Positions 16,603 to 25,620 of a DNA stretch of 54,863 nt are shown here, in pieces; the stretch's first letter is position 1, and every line of letters begins with the position of its first letter. Origin of the DNA: Gracilibacter sp. GTDB taxonomy: Bacteria > Bacillota > Desulfitobacteriia > Desulfitobacteriales > Syntrophobotulaceae. Location: the NCBI GenBank assembly GCA_024637055.1, contig JAGXFZ010000004.1, forward strand, positions 1-54,863. Reading direction: 5' to 3'. A program made the translations under genes and the position numbers. The notes under the pieces are model-generated. The model did not search any database and was not told the DNA's origin. It was given only the letters and a program-made list of their open reading frames with translations.

Positions 16603-18687
16603 TTGGATAAAGACAAGCATATGAATCACAACCACGAAAATCATCAAGATGAAGGAATGGAACATACTCATAACAGTAACAATGATGATCAAGGCCATGA
16701 GGAAATGGATCATGACAATGCGAATCACGAAGGTCACGAAGACCATCATGCTATGATGGTGGAAGATTTTAAACGAAGATTCTTTTTTTCACTGATTATT
16801 ACAATCCCAATATTACTTCTATCACCTATGATTCAGGGTTTTTTGGGTGCTGATTGGAGATTCACCGGAGACTCGTATATACTTTTTGCTCTTTCTACAA
16901 TACTTTTTATCTATGGCGGGAAACCATTTATTACTGGGGCAAGGGATGAACTTAAGAAGAAATCACCTGCCATGATGACATTAATAGCTTTTGCTATATC
17001 TGTAGCATACGTGTATAGTGCATCCACAGTATTTATCCTAAAGGGTAATGATTTTTTCTGGGAATTGGCAACTCTAATAGTTATTATGCTATTAGGCCAT
17101 TGGATTGAAATGAAATCTGTTATGGGGGCGTCTAAAGCTCTTGACGAGCTACTTAAACTCATGCCTGAGAAAGCACATCTTATAAAAGAGAACGGAGAAA
17201 TTGTCGATGTTCTGGTAAAACAGTTAAGGACAGGGGATACAATCCTTGTAAAACCCGGTGAAAAAATCCCCATAGATGGTATTGTATATGATGGTACATC
17301 GGCTGTTAACGAATCCATGCTTACGGGAGAATCGCTTCCTGTTGAGAAAGAAAGTGGAGATGAAGTAACTGGTGGCTCCATTAATATTGATGGGGTACTG
17401 AAATTCAAAGTCAGTAAAACCGGTGATGATACATTTTTATCCAAGGTTGTGAGACTTGTTCGAGAAGCTCAGGAATCAAAATCAAATACGCAAAGACTGG
17501 CTGATATAGCGGCAAAGTGGTTATTCTATATAGCCGTCACAGCTGGTACCATTACCTTTGTTATCTGGTTCTCAATCACAAAGGATATAAACTTTGCAAT
17601 TACGCGAGCGGTGACAGTAATCATAATATCCTGCCCACACGCCCTAGGGCTGGCCACACCACTTGTTACGGCGGTTTCAACAAGTATTGGCGCTAAGAGG
17701 GGTCTATTAATTAAGAACAGAGCAGCATTTGAGAATGCTCGCAAAATAAATGCTGTTGTATTTGATAAAACAGGGACTCTAACTGAAGGTGAATTCGGAA
17801 TAACTGATATTCATGAAGTGGGAGTATCTCAGGAAGAGTTACTTACCATTGCTTACTCAGTGGAGGCAAATTCAGAACATCCGATAGCAAAAGGGATCGT
17901 AAAAGAAGGGAAGAAGTTAAATCTTAAAACTAGGGAAGTTCAAAACTATCAAAATCTTACGGGACAAGGTTTAAAAGCCACTGTAGATGGTAAGGAAATC
18001 ATGGCTGTAAGCCCAGGTTATATGAGGAGAGAAAAAATTGAGTTTGACGTAAACCATTATGAGAGACTAGCCCAAGAAGGGAAGACGGTAGTATTTATAT
18101 TACAAGACCATGAACTAATAGGCTACATCGCCTTATCAGATATTATACGAGATACCGCTAAGCAAGCTGTTACTACATTAAAGTCTATGAATATCGAATC
18201 CATCATGCTGACAGGAGATAATCAAAAAGTAGCGTCTTATGTAGGTAAGAAACTTGGAATAGATACAGTAATTGCTGAGGTACTGCCCCAGGAGAAATCA
18301 GATAAAATCACTGAGCTTCTTAAAGAAGGTAAGAAAGTTGCCATGACCGGTGATGGAGTGAACGATGCGCCATCATTAGCTAAAGCAGACTTAGGCATAG
18401 CGATCGGTGCGGGTACAGATGTTGCAATCGAAACAGCTGATGTTATTCTCGTAAGGAGCAATCCTTTGGATGTTGTAAATATCTTAAAGCTTTCTAAGGC
18501 AACCTATAAAAAGATGGTTCAGAATCTGGCTTGGGCTACTGGTTATAACATTATTGCACTTCCCTTAGCAGCAGGCGTCTTATACAATCAAGGTATTATT
18601 ATTAGCCCTGCCATGGGTGCAGTTTTCATGTCGCTTAGCACTATCATAGTTGCGATTAATGCTCGATTTCTTAAGATAGATGAGTAA
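16603..18687 (+). CDS. copB: CopB-type copper-translocating P-type ATPase
   Basis: This P1B ATPase of about 695 residues exports copper or silver across the cell membrane. The cytoplasmic N-terminus is very rich in His, Asp and Glu (first 50 residues), as in CopB. The membrane metal site is [10 protein letters not shown], the CPH signature of the P1B-3 group, rather than the CPC of CopA. Other landmarks are the TGES actuator loop, DKTGTLT with the phosphorylated aspartate, SEHPIAKG and [20 protein letters not shown] (16591-16596) is six bases before TTG 16603, so I prefer that start over GTG 16594. arsC follows 38 bases later, probably in one metal-resistance transcript. Confidence 0.92.
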   Translation: MDKDKHMNHNHENHQDEGMEHTHNSNNDDQGHEEMDHDNANHEGHEDHHAMMVEDFKRRFFFSLIITIPILLLSPMIQGFLGADWRFTGDSYILFALSTILFIYGGKPFITGARDELKKKSPAMMTLIAFAISVAYVYSASTVFILKGNDFFWELATLIVIMLLGHWIEMKSVMGASKALDELLKLMPEKAHLIKENGEIVDVLVKQLRTGDTILVKPGEKIPIDGIVYDGTSAVNESMLTGESLPVEKESGDEVTGGSINIDGVLKFKVSKTGDDTFLSKVVRLVREAQESKSNTQRLADIAAKWLFYIAVTAGTITFVIWFSITKDINFAITRAVTVIIISCPHALGLATPLVTAVSTSIGAKRGLLIKNRAAFENARKINAVVFDKTGTLTEGEFGITDIHEVGVSQEELLTIAYSVEANSEHPIAKGIVKEGKKLNLKTREVQNYQNLTGQGLKATVDGKEIMAVSPGYMRREKIEFDVNHYERLAQEGKTVVFILQDHELIGYIALSDIIRDTAKQAVTTLKSMNIESIMLTGDNQKVASYVGKKLGIDTVIAEVLPQEKSDKITELLKEGKKVAMTGDGVNDAPSLAKADLGIAIGAGTDVAIETADVILVRSNPLDVVNILKLSKATYKKMVQNLAWATGYNIIALPLAAGVLYNQGIIISPAMGAVFMSLSTIIVAINARFLKIDE

Positions 18688-18725
18688 TCAACTCAAAATG
18701 CAGGCAAGTTTAAGGAAGGAAGATT

Positions 18726-19130
18726 ATGAGTAATAATAGACCGAAGGTAGCTTTTATCTGTATCCATAATTCATGTCGTAGTCAAATAGCAGAAGCACTT
18801 AGTAAGCATTTTGCTAGTGATTTATTTGAAAGCTATTCGGCGGGGACAGAAATTAAACCACAGATTAACCAAGATGCAGTTAGACTTATTAAGGAGATAT
18901 ATTCGATTGATATGGAGAAAACGCAAAGATCGAAACTTTTAGCAGATATTCCTCCAGTAGATATAGTTGTGACTATGGGCTGCAATGTGGATTGCCCGTT
19001 CCTGCCATGCAAACAGCGAGAGGACTGGGGCCTAGAAGATCCCACTGGTAAAAGCGATGAAGAATTCAGGATAATAATTGATATTATTGAAAGTAAGATT
19101 AAAGATCTTGCCAAGAGGCTTACTAATTAA
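18726..19130 (+). CDS. arsC: Arsenate reductase, low-molecular-weight phosphatase type
   Basis: The 134-residue protein reduces arsenate to arsenite with thioredoxin as donor. The catalytic P-loop is C12-IHNSC-R18, the CX5R motif of the LMW tyrosine phosphatase fold. The redox cysteines used in the relay lie in TMGCNVDCPFLPC, and DWGLEDPTGKSDEEF carries the general-acid aspartate, so all three reactive cysteines are present. It follows copB with an AAGGAAGG ribosome site. No arsenite pump or ArsR is adjacent, so export of arsenite must be encoded elsewhere. Confidence 0.92.
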   Translation: MSNNRPKVAFICIHNSCRSQIAEALSKHFASDLFESYSAGTEIKPQINQDAVRLIKEIYSIDMEKTQRSKLLADIPPVDIVVTMGCNVDCPFLPCKQREDWGLEDPTGKSDEEFRIIIDIIESKIKDLAKRLTN

Positions 19131-19153
19131 CAACAGTCCGTACAACAGCATTT

Positions 19154-19182
19154 AAAAGTCACTAATTGTGGCTTTTTTTTTT
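19154..19182 (+). terminator. Terminator after arsC
   Basis: AAAAGTCAC (19154-19162) pairs with GTGGCTTTT (19168-19176) with one G-U pair, followed by a run of nine or more T. Confidence 0.85.
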
Positions 19183-19257
19183 ACTCTATTAAAAATGGTT
19201 AGCTTATTAGGCATCTGCAAATACTATTTCCTAGTACACTACTAGGAGGTACAGGAA

Positions 19258-20694
19258 ATGGAAAAACATCATAAGGGATTGACGGCAGTCCAATTAACTA
19301 TGATGGCGCTCGGAACAGTAGTCGGAGGATCCTTTTTTCTCGGATCAGTAGTTGCTATTCGTGCTGCTGGGCCGGCTGTTATTATTTCATATATACTTGG
19401 AGGTATATTAGTATACTTTATTCTTTTCGCCTTATCAGAGATGACAGTCGCAGATCCAAATGCCGGTTCTTTTCGGACTTTTTCCGAGAAGATATATGGT
19501 TCAGGCGTAGGCTTTGTAGTAGGATGGGTCTACTGGACTGGACTAATTTTTGCAATGTCTAGTGAAGCAATAGCTGTATCGATTCTGCTTAAAGCATGGA
19601 TACCTGGTATATCTATCCCTATAATGGGATCATTAGTTATTATTCTAGTTACCATTCTCAACATGCTGGGAGCTAATATACTGAGCAAACTAGAAAGCGG
19701 TTTAGCTGCTATAAAACTATTAGCGATTGTTGGATTTATTATCTTAGGTATATTACTGATTTCTGGTATTGTCTTAGATGTGCCTAGGATAGGAATGGGT
19801 GCTTTACGTGAGGAAGTCTGGTTCCCTGCTGGTATAGCTGGAATAGCTGGCAGTATGCTAATAGTTATGTTTACATATGCCGGGTTCGAGATTATTAGTT
19901 TAGCAGCTTCGGAGACGAGCAATCCCCATCAAACTGTTCCCAAAGCAATCTTTTATACAGTAATTAGCCTCGTAGGACTTTATTTAGCAACGATTATAGT
20001 GCTTTTACCATTAATACCTATCAGTAGTTTTACGGCAGAGATAAGCCCCATGGTTCTAGCCTTGACAAGGTGGAACTTAGGCTGGGCTGGCTGGGTAATG
20101 AATATTGTCCTCATTTCAGCTATAATTTCTACCATGTTGGCTGCAATGTTTGGCCTTGGTCGGATGATTCGTTCGCTAGCAGACGGGGGACAAGCACCCC
20201 CGCAATTAAAAGATAAAGGAGAAATACCTTTTAGAGGAATTATTTTTTCCGGGTTTGCCATGCTCTTAGGCTTATTTTTAGGGTTTATTCTCCCTGGACA
20301 AGTATACATTTTCTTGGTTAGTTCAGGAGGATTTGCCCTGCTCTTTACCTATTTAGTTATTTTATTTACGCATCAAAAATTCCGAAAGGAAAATGGCTGT
20401 CCACCTAAGGGCAACTGCCAACTACCAGGCTACCCATACTCTTCGTGGATAGCAATTATTAGTTTGATCGGAATTATATTAAGCATGCCCCTTGTTCCAG
20501 GCCAAGGTAGCGGGTTGGTGGCTGGTGCTATTTTGACTTTGCTTTATGTGACAGCATATTTATTAAAACAGTATTTCCTTAAAAGAAATATCAATAAAGG
20601 GAGAGTAAGTACATTGACACCCCAGGTTCACGCCGAAGCATCTGAAGAAATCTTTCCTCAAGGATTGTATGAAAAAGGAAAAAAGGAAGATTGA
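19258..20694 (+). CDS. Amino acid permease, APC family
   Basis: The 478-residue membrane protein has about twelve predicted helices. The APC-family helix 1 motif appears as MALGTVVGGSFFLGS, and the helix 6 region has the FTYAGFEIISLAASE segment, where the unwound helix binds substrate. A short hydrophilic C-terminal tail of about 40 residues ends the protein. It should import an amino acid or exchange it for a related amine using an ion gradient; the substrate is not predictable. CTAGGAGG precedes the ATG. Terminators lie on both sides, so it is likely monocistronic. Confidence 0.88.
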   Translation: MEKHHKGLTAVQLTMMALGTVVGGSFFLGSVVAIRAAGPAVIISYILGGILVYFILFALSEMTVADPNAGSFRTFSEKIYGSGVGFVVGWVYWTGLIFAMSSEAIAVSILLKAWIPGISIPIMGSLVIILVTILNMLGANILSKLESGLAAIKLLAIVGFIILGILLISGIVLDVPRIGMGALREEVWFPAGIAGIAGSMLIVMFTYAGFEIISLAASETSNPHQTVPKAIFYTVISLVGLYLATIIVLLPLIPISSFTAEISPMVLALTRWNLGWAGWVMNIVLISAIISTMLAAMFGLGRMIRSLADGGQAPPQLKDKGEIPFRGIIFSGFAMLLGLFLGFILPGQVYIFLVSSGGFALLFTYLVILFTHQKFRKENGCPPKGNCQLPGYPYSSWIAIISLIGIILSMPLVPGQGSGLVAGAILTLLYVTAYLLKQYFLKRNINKGRVSTLTPQVHAEASEEIFPQGLYEKGKKED

Positions 20695-20703
20695 TCTAAC
20701 AAG

Positions 20704-20733
20704 ACAACCAGTTAATAATTGGTTGTTTTTTCT
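20704..20733 (+). terminator. Terminator after the permease
   Basis: ACAACCAGT (20704-20712) pairs with ATTGGTTGT (20717-20725), one G-U pair, followed by TTTTTTCTT. Confidence 0.85.
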
Positions 20734-20811
20734 TAATAGACTAACTTTTGAAAGGAATATATTGCAAGATGTCGAAAACAAATTATGGATAAAAAACTCA
20801 AGGAGAAAATA

Positions 20812-22071
20812 ATGAAAAGTTATATAATTTTGGGATTAACTGTTTTTATGACGATAACCATATTAGTGGGGTGTTCTGGCGGTTCTAAATCAGTTGATAC
20901 CCAGGCACCTGCTCAACAACTTGAGGAACAAGATGGACTACCTATAGAAGAAGATATTGGTAAGTTTGAAGATATTGAAGAAGAAACAGCTGCATTAGTT
21001 CAAGCGGAAGAGACAAAAGGTTCTGGCGAGTATAATATGGCGGTTGATGACCATGTCTTAAAGGCAACCTATTCCGGTAACGGATACGATTTACTGGTAG
21101 AAGAGGATAAGTCCCAGGAAGTTACAGAAGGTGTTCCCGTCAATTATCTGTACATTCAATATAATGGTGGAATCAAAACATTATTAGCCCAGTCAGTTGA
21201 CCGGGGAAATGATTGGACTAATTCGGTGGCTGATATTCTAAACCCCACATTGTCTAATGATGGAAAAAAAGTCTACTATGAAACGGGTTCTGCATTCACC
21301 CGCACTAGCGGATACGGAGCTAATAATCACCGAGTCCGTATCGTTGAGATCGACACCTACAATGATTCTTATTTCGAAGAGGGCGGAATCAAAAAGCTAC
21401 TGGATAATAATTACGGTCCCTATGCAGACCATCTTATTCTAGAAATAAACTCCATAGACGATGCAGGACAACCTACAATGGTTTATCCTGTAGTTTCCCC
21501 TGATGGTGAACAAGTTGTCATCCTTGATGATTTCGAGACTGATATGGAATTCATGGATATCATCGATTCTAAACTCCGAGAACAAAATGGACCTCCTGCC
21601 AATGAGGACTCACAGGCAATAGGTGACTATATTAAAATTGTCGAAGTACCTTCTAATGGTGTAGACAAGTCGTCTTTAGAAGAAACATATCATGGCGAAC
21701 TTATAAAACATTCTCGATATGCAGCAGTAGTCGTTGAAGATTATCCCTACGAAGGAAACTATCCGTTTAAATATGCGATGCAATTTACAAACCCAGCTTA
21801 CCCTGAAGCATCTGATTCTTATAGAATCGCCATCATGGGAGAAGTATATAATGTAAGAATAAAATCAAAACCACAGATGGATTCAGCTTCTACACAACAA
21901 AAGATTGCAGATAGAATTGAAGATGCCCTCCTCGAAGTGGTAAGCAGTTTTCCAACGGACTCTTCAGTCGATGTCATTATATTTGAGGACTTTGAGGGGG
22001 AGACTTATGAAATCCCCGTAGAAAATATGAGTGATAATAAATCGGTAATAGCCATTAAATTACCGTTTTAA
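20812..22071 (+). CDS. Predicted lipoprotein of unknown function
   Basis: From ATG 20812, seven bases after AAGGAG, the product is 419 residues with a signal peptide and the lipobox LVGC at about residues 17-20, so it should be lipid-anchored outside the cytoplasmic membrane. An earlier ATG at 20785 would add nine residues before the signal and lacks a ribosome site. The mature part is acidic and hydrophilic. The middle region resembles beta-propeller-like strands (TLSNDGKKVYYETG and YPVVSPDGEQVVIL), and the C-terminal third is separate. I do not recognise the family. The stop codon abuts a palindromic repeat element. Confidence 0.75.
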   Translation: MKSYIILGLTVFMTITILVGCSGGSKSVDTQAPAQQLEEQDGLPIEEDIGKFEDIEEETAALVQAEETKGSGEYNMAVDDHVLKATYSGNGYDLLVEEDKSQEVTEGVPVNYLYIQYNGGIKTLLAQSVDRGNDWTNSVADILNPTLSNDGKKVYYETGSAFTRTSGYGANNHRVRIVEIDTYNDSYFEEGGIKKLLDNNYGPYADHLILEINSIDDAGQPTMVYPVVSPDGEQVVILDDFETDMEFMDIIDSKLREQNGPPANEDSQAIGDYIKIVEVPSNGVDKSSLEETYHGELIKHSRYAAVVVEDYPYEGNYPFKYAMQFTNPAYPEASDSYRIAIMGEVYNVRIKSKPQMDSASTQQKIADRIEDALLEVVSSFPTDSSVDVIIFEDFEGETYEIPVENMSDNKSVIAIKLPF

Positions 22072-22075
22072 ATGT

Positions 22076-22242
22076 CAGTAGCTGTATCAGCAAGGGAACA
22101 GCTTCGGCGCGCGGTACGTTTGTCTCCTGCGGAGATAAACGTACCGCGCGCCGCAAACCAAAGAGAATCGCTTACCGGCGTACGGGCTGTTAATGCACAA
22201 ATATACGACTATCTGACATCTAAAGAAGAAGCTGCTGCTGCA
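22076..22242 (+). repeat. Palindrome-bearing repeat, copy 1
   Basis: This segment shares two blocks with the right end of the window: 22076-22115 against 54856-54817 (inverted, 38 of 40 bases equal), and 22191-22242 against 54809-54762 (starting TAATGCACAAATATACGA, about 90 percent equal with small gaps). Between the blocks copy 1 holds 75 bases, copy 2 only seven. A near-perfect GC-rich hairpin with 23-bp arms (22105-22127 and 22131-22153, loop TGC, one G-U pair) begins in block 1 and fills much of the extra DNA. A 71-codon open frame starts at 22072 right after the lipoprotein stop, but copy 2 does not keep it open. I read it as a dispersed repeat, possibly mobile. Confidence 0.75.
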
Positions 22243-22336
22243 ACAAAAATAACATATACTACGAAGAGAAAATATGGTAATATTTAAATAAACAATAATC
22301 GATTATATGTATAGTATGAAAGGGAGAGGGATTACT

Positions 22337-22792
22337 ATGATATTAGGTCAGGAGCATACGGGTATATGTGTATCAGATTTGGATAAAAGTATTGCCTTTT
22401 ATAGAGATATAATGGGCTTTACTATGATCAAAAGAGAGGAACCGAAGGCTACGAGAGCTCGTAAACTAGGTGTCGCCGGGTCTGTAATTCAGATAGCAGT
22501 TTTCGAGTATGGGAAAGGATATCAGCTTGAGTTGATCCAGTATCTTGAGCCCCCTAATCCTAACACTTACGGTGAACCAGTGAATTCGCTGGGTCAAGTA
22601 CATATCTCCTTTAAAGTAGATGATATCGAAAAGGAGATCGAACGCATGTCTAAGTTAGGGGTGGAGTTCGTGGGAGGGAACGACTGCGAGATCAATGCTG
22701 AAGGACCACTTAAAGGTTGGAAGTGGGTTTACTTTAAGGATCCAGATGGAACCAACTTAGAACTTATTGAAGGAGATCTAGAAAGAGATTAG
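22337..22792 (+). CDS. Glyoxalase/VOC-superfamily protein
   Basis: From ATG 22337, seven bases after AGGGAGAGG, the 151-residue protein has the paired beta-alpha-beta repeats of the vicinal oxygen chelate fold. HTGICVSDLDKSIAFYRDI opens the first half, LGQVHISFKVDDIEKEIE the second, and FKDPDGTNLELIE closes with a metal-binding glutamate. Metal ligands would be His near residue 7, a Glu in YQLELIQ, His in QVHISF and the final Glu. It could be a lactoylglutathione-lyase-like, methylmalonyl-CoA-epimerase-like or dioxygenase-like enzyme; the sequence does not decide. A terminator stem lies 55 bases downstream. Confidence 0.82.
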   Translation: MILGQEHTGICVSDLDKSIAFYRDIMGFTMIKREEPKATRARKLGVAGSVIQIAVFEYGKGYQLELIQYLEPPNPNTYGEPVNSLGQVHISFKVDDIEKEIERMSKLGVEFVGGNDCEINAEGPLKGWKWVYFKDPDGTNLELIEGDLERD

Positions 22793-22847
22793 AGATTAAA
22801 AATTGAAGATTAGAGGCCGTAAGCAATTAGTTATATTTTCGGCAATA

Positions 22848-22875
22848 AAATCACCCTGCGGGGTGATTTATTACT
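22848..22875. terminator. Terminator shared by converging genes
   Basis: AAATCACCC (22848-22856) pairs with GGGTGATTT (22861-22869), tetraloop TGCG, A-rich on the left and T-rich on the right, so it can act on both strands. Its right edge overlaps the end of the tautomerase remnant. Confidence 0.85.
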
Positions 22876-23069
22876 TTGTTCTTTCTGCCAATACTTTGCT
22901 GAGCATTCTACCACCTGTTCCCCAATTATCAAGATCATTCTCCTTAATAGATGGTAAAAGCCTCTTCAGCAATACCTAGAGTTTTACTAGCAGCTTTAGT
23001 TAGGGAAGAGATTAATTCTTCCTTTTGGTTTTTATCCATCTTTCCAGCTTCTACTTGAATAAACGGCAT
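22871..23069 (-). pseudogene. 4-oxalocrotonate tautomerase homologue, frameshifted
   Basis: On the minus strand ATG 23069, preceded by AAAGGGGG, encodes MPFIQVEAGKMDKNQKEELI with the catalytic N-terminal proline of the 4-oxalocrotonate tautomerase family. The frame closes at a TAA after EEAFTIY (about residue 42). The normal rest of the family pattern, KENDLDNWGTGGRMLSKVLAER, continues in a shifted frame to a TAA at 22871-22873. One base too many in TATTAAG explains the break. The whole repaired protein would be about 65 residues, the usual family length. The gene has an intact promoter, so loss of function is recent, or the shift is a sequence error. Confidence 0.8.
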
Positions 23070-23113
23070 AAGATAACCCCCTTTAATTCTTTAATTTGAC
23101 GTCAAGTACCCAT

Positions 23114-23141
23114 ATTATAGAGCTAAAACCTAATTTTTCAA
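23114..23141 (-). promoter_or_regulatory. Promoter of the tautomerase remnant
   Basis: On the minus strand TTGAAA (23141-23136) and TATAAT (23119-23114) are 16 bases apart. A TTGACGTCAA palindrome (23096-23105) lies just past the expected start of transcription and could be an operator. Confidence 0.6.
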
Positions 23142-23243
23142 AAACTGCAAACATATCACAGGTTTAAACCAACTGATTGTTTATCTTGATATGATATAAT
23201 AGTAAATAATAATAATAGTCTAGGAATGAGGAGAAATAACCAC

Positions 23244-24182
23244 ATGAAATATAAAAAAATATTTGCTATGCTCTTTCTATTTCTTGTTGTTATTTTAAGC
23301 ACAAGTGGGTGTTTGAAATTTGAAAAGACTAATAAAGTTATTTTATCTGATTTACAACCTACTTATTATCCGGATAGTAATTCCTCTTCAGAATTACGTG
23401 TCGCCCTAGCTATTGGCCTATCTCCTTCCCAAAGTATTGCACGATATCAGGCTATTACTAATTATCTATCTCAAAAATTAGATAGACCCGTTAAACTTGT
23501 GCAAAGAAAGACTTATAAAGAAGTGGATGAATTAATTCAAGAAGGACAGGTAGACATAGCCTTTGTTTGTTCTTCATCGTATGTTATTGGCCATGAGAAC
23601 TTTGGAGAACGTCTTCTTGCCGTTCCTATTATTAATGGCTCACCATATTACCAGTCAATTATTATTGCTAGCATAGAGTCTGACATAAAAAGCTGGTCTG
23701 AAGTTAAAGGACACAGCTTTGCTTTTTCAGATCCACAATCTACTTCTGGAGCTCTTTATGCTTTGAGTAAAATAAACGATAACCATGCAGCAGATTATTT
23801 CAGCAGTTATATTTTCACCTTTGACCATGGGAATACGATTACAGCAGTCAAGGATAATCTTGTTGAGGCTGGTGCCCTTGATGGAAATGCATTTCAGAGT
23901 GCACTTATAAAAGATCCATATCTTACCAATAGTATTCGTATTATTGATGTATCTCCCCATTATGCAAATAATCCTGTTGTAGCAAGTCCTAGACTAGATG
24001 AACAGACATTTCTTGCCATACAGAAAGCATTACTGGAAATGGATGATGAATTAGGACAAGAAGCACTTGTTGCAGCTGGGATCGATAGGTTTGAATTACT
24101 TGAAAATAACATCTATGATTCGGTGAGGGAACTAGTAAAGGAATTTCAAGCACTTGGAGGAGAGATTTATGGGTCTTATTAA
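23244..24182 (+). CDS. PhnD-like substrate-binding lipoprotein, likely sensor subunit of the Ttr-type two-component system
   Basis: ATG 23244 (ten bases after GAGGAG) gives 312 residues with a signal peptide and lipobox STSGC. The mature part is a periplasmic-binding-type fold of the PhnD family: LRVALAIGLSPSQSIARYQA, then GQVDIAFVCSSSYVIG, then the ligand-loop signature FSDPQSTSGALYALSK. No ABC transporter genes are nearby; a histidine kinase gene overlaps its end by 14 bases. In the tetrathionate sensor TtrS, a domain of this type forms the outer sensing part of the kinase, so this lipoprotein probably binds the inducer outside the membrane and signals to the next gene product. The ligand is inferred, not shown. 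Confidence 0.8.
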   Translation: MKYKKIFAMLFLFLVVILSTSGCLKFEKTNKVILSDLQPTYYPDSNSSSELRVALAIGLSPSQSIARYQAITNYLSQKLDRPVKLVQRKTYKEVDELIQEGQVDIAFVCSSSYVIGHENFGERLLAVPIINGSPYYQSIIIASIESDIKSWSEVKGHSFAFSDPQSTSGALYALSKINDNHAADYFSSYIFTFDHGNTITAVKDNLVEAGALDGNAFQSALIKDPYLTNSIRIIDVSPHYANNPVVASPRLDEQTFLAIQKALLEMDDELGQEALVAAGIDRFELLENNIYDSVRELVKEFQALGGEIYGSY

Positions 24183-25620
24183 TAGATTTAATGAGATAAC
24201 ATTGAAAATTGGTTTACGCACAAAAATTATTATTCTTGTTGTATCTTTATTGTTATTCTTAGCGGTATCTGTAATGATTGAGACTGCCAAAAGTATTACA
24301 CCATTCCTCAATCAACAACTGGAATTGCAAGGACTTTCCACAGCTAAATATATCGCAGACAGGAGTCCAGAGTATATATATCGTTCAGATATATTTATGC
24401 TTTATACCATTATCAGAGATGCTAAGAATAGTAACAGTAATATTAGATATATATTTATTGTTGATGAAAAAAACAAGGTTATGGTAGACACTTTCGGCAA
24501 CGCTATCCCTAAAGGGCTAATTGAGTCTAATGAAGTAATAGCCAGCGAACCTCATAGTGTAAGCATAATAGATACAGAGGAAGGGTTCATCAGGGATATT
24601 GCTCTCCCCATTTCCGGTGGAAAATTAGGAACCGTGAGAATCGGAATGTCGGAAAAAAGCTTATTGGAAGCCAAAGAAAAAATGCTCAAAGGAATAGCAT
24701 TTACAGCATTATTGATTTTGCTGATTGGAATTTCTCTTACACTATATCTCTCTCATGTTCTTGCAACACCCTATCAACGTCTCATTCAGGCTACTAGGGA
24801 GGTCGCTGCAGGCAATATGAACTTCAAGGTGCCGCAATGGCCATCAAACGATGAGGCTGGCGAGCTCACCAGGGCATTTAATGATATGACGGAAAAAATA
24901 GAACAATCCGCTCAGGAAATAGAACAACTGAGTATTATGCGTCGTGGATTAGCCCAAAAGGTTATGAGTGTCCAAGAAGAGGAACGAAGGTGGTTATCAC
25001 GTGAACTTCATGACGAGACCAGTCAATCATTAGCTTCATTAAGAATGGGACTTAAATACGTAGACGATGCACAAAGCCTAACTGAAGTAGAACAGCGGTT
25101 AAACGAAGTTCGTAAAGTTCTTGATGATACCTTTAATGGTATTCGTCGCTTAGTTACCAACCTAAGACCCTGTGTTCTGGACGAAGGGGAACTTGCTCAG
25201 GCAATTACCAGATATGCACGCGAGTTCGAAAAACGCTTTGGTATTACAATTGATATGAGTTTAGATGAGATTGCGGGACTTTCACGTGAGGTTGCCTCTT
25301 CGCTTTTCAGGATTGTTCAGGAAGTATTAACCAATTCTGCTCGTCATGCGAAGGCCTCTCAGATTAGCATTATCCTTAGTCTTGTCGGAGATGACATTCA
25401 CCTTACTATTGAAGACGATGGGGTAGGTTTTGATGTTACGAAAGTATTGCCGCAAACAACAGAGAACCAAAAATACGGTTTATTTGGTGTAAAGGAAAGA
25501 GTAATTGCTTTTGATGGTAAACTGCAAGTAGAATCCACACCGGGGATAGGTACAACCATTTATGTGAGAATTCCGGGGGAGGTGTTATCCTGTGGCCAAA
25601 ATCAGAGTGATGTTAGTTGA
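24169..25620 (+). CDS. NarX-type sensor histidine kinase
   Basis: From ATG 24169 (GGAGGAG eight bases before) the protein is 483 residues. Helix 1 is at about residues 18-37 and helix 2 at about 174-196, enclosing an extracytoplasmic Cache-like domain (RYIFIVDEKNKVMVDTFG). A HAMP linker follows, then a HisKA_3 dimerisation helix with phosphorylated H281 in SRELHDETSQSLASL and an HATPase with ILTNSARHAKASQ, DDGVGFD and GLFGVKERV. It should phosphorylate the NarL-type regulator encoded 28 bases inside its own 3' end. Position right after the PhnD-like lipoprotein implies that the pair acts as a split TtrS. Confidence 0.88.
   Translation: MGLINRFNEITLKIGLRTKIIILVVSLLLFLAVSVMIETAKSITPFLNQQLELQGLSTAKYIADRSPEYIYRSDIFMLYTIIRDAKNSNSNIRYIFIVDEKNKVMVDTFGNAIPKGLIESNEVIASEPHSVSIIDTEEGFIRDIALPISGGKLGTVRIGMSEKSLLEAKEKMLKGIAFTALLILLIGISLTLYLSHVLATPYQRLIQATREVAAGNMNFKVPQWPSNDEAGELTRAFNDMTEKIEQSAQEIEQLSIMRRGLAQKVMSVQEEERRWLSRELHDETSQSLASLRMGLKYVDDAQSLTEVEQRLNEVRKVLDDTFNGIRRLVTNLRPCVLDEGELAQAITRYAREFEKRFGITIDMSLDEIAGLSREVASSLFRIVQEVLTNSARHAKASQISIILSLVGDDIHLTIEDDGVGFDVTKVLPQTTENQKYGLFGVKERVIAFDGKLQVESTPGIGTTIYVRIPGEVLSCGQNQSDVS

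Noticed and set aside
22072-22287. 71-codon open frame in repeat copy 1 as a protein gene
   Set aside because: It lies almost wholly in the repeat and palindrome, has no ribosome site, and copy 2 breaks the frame with a stop.
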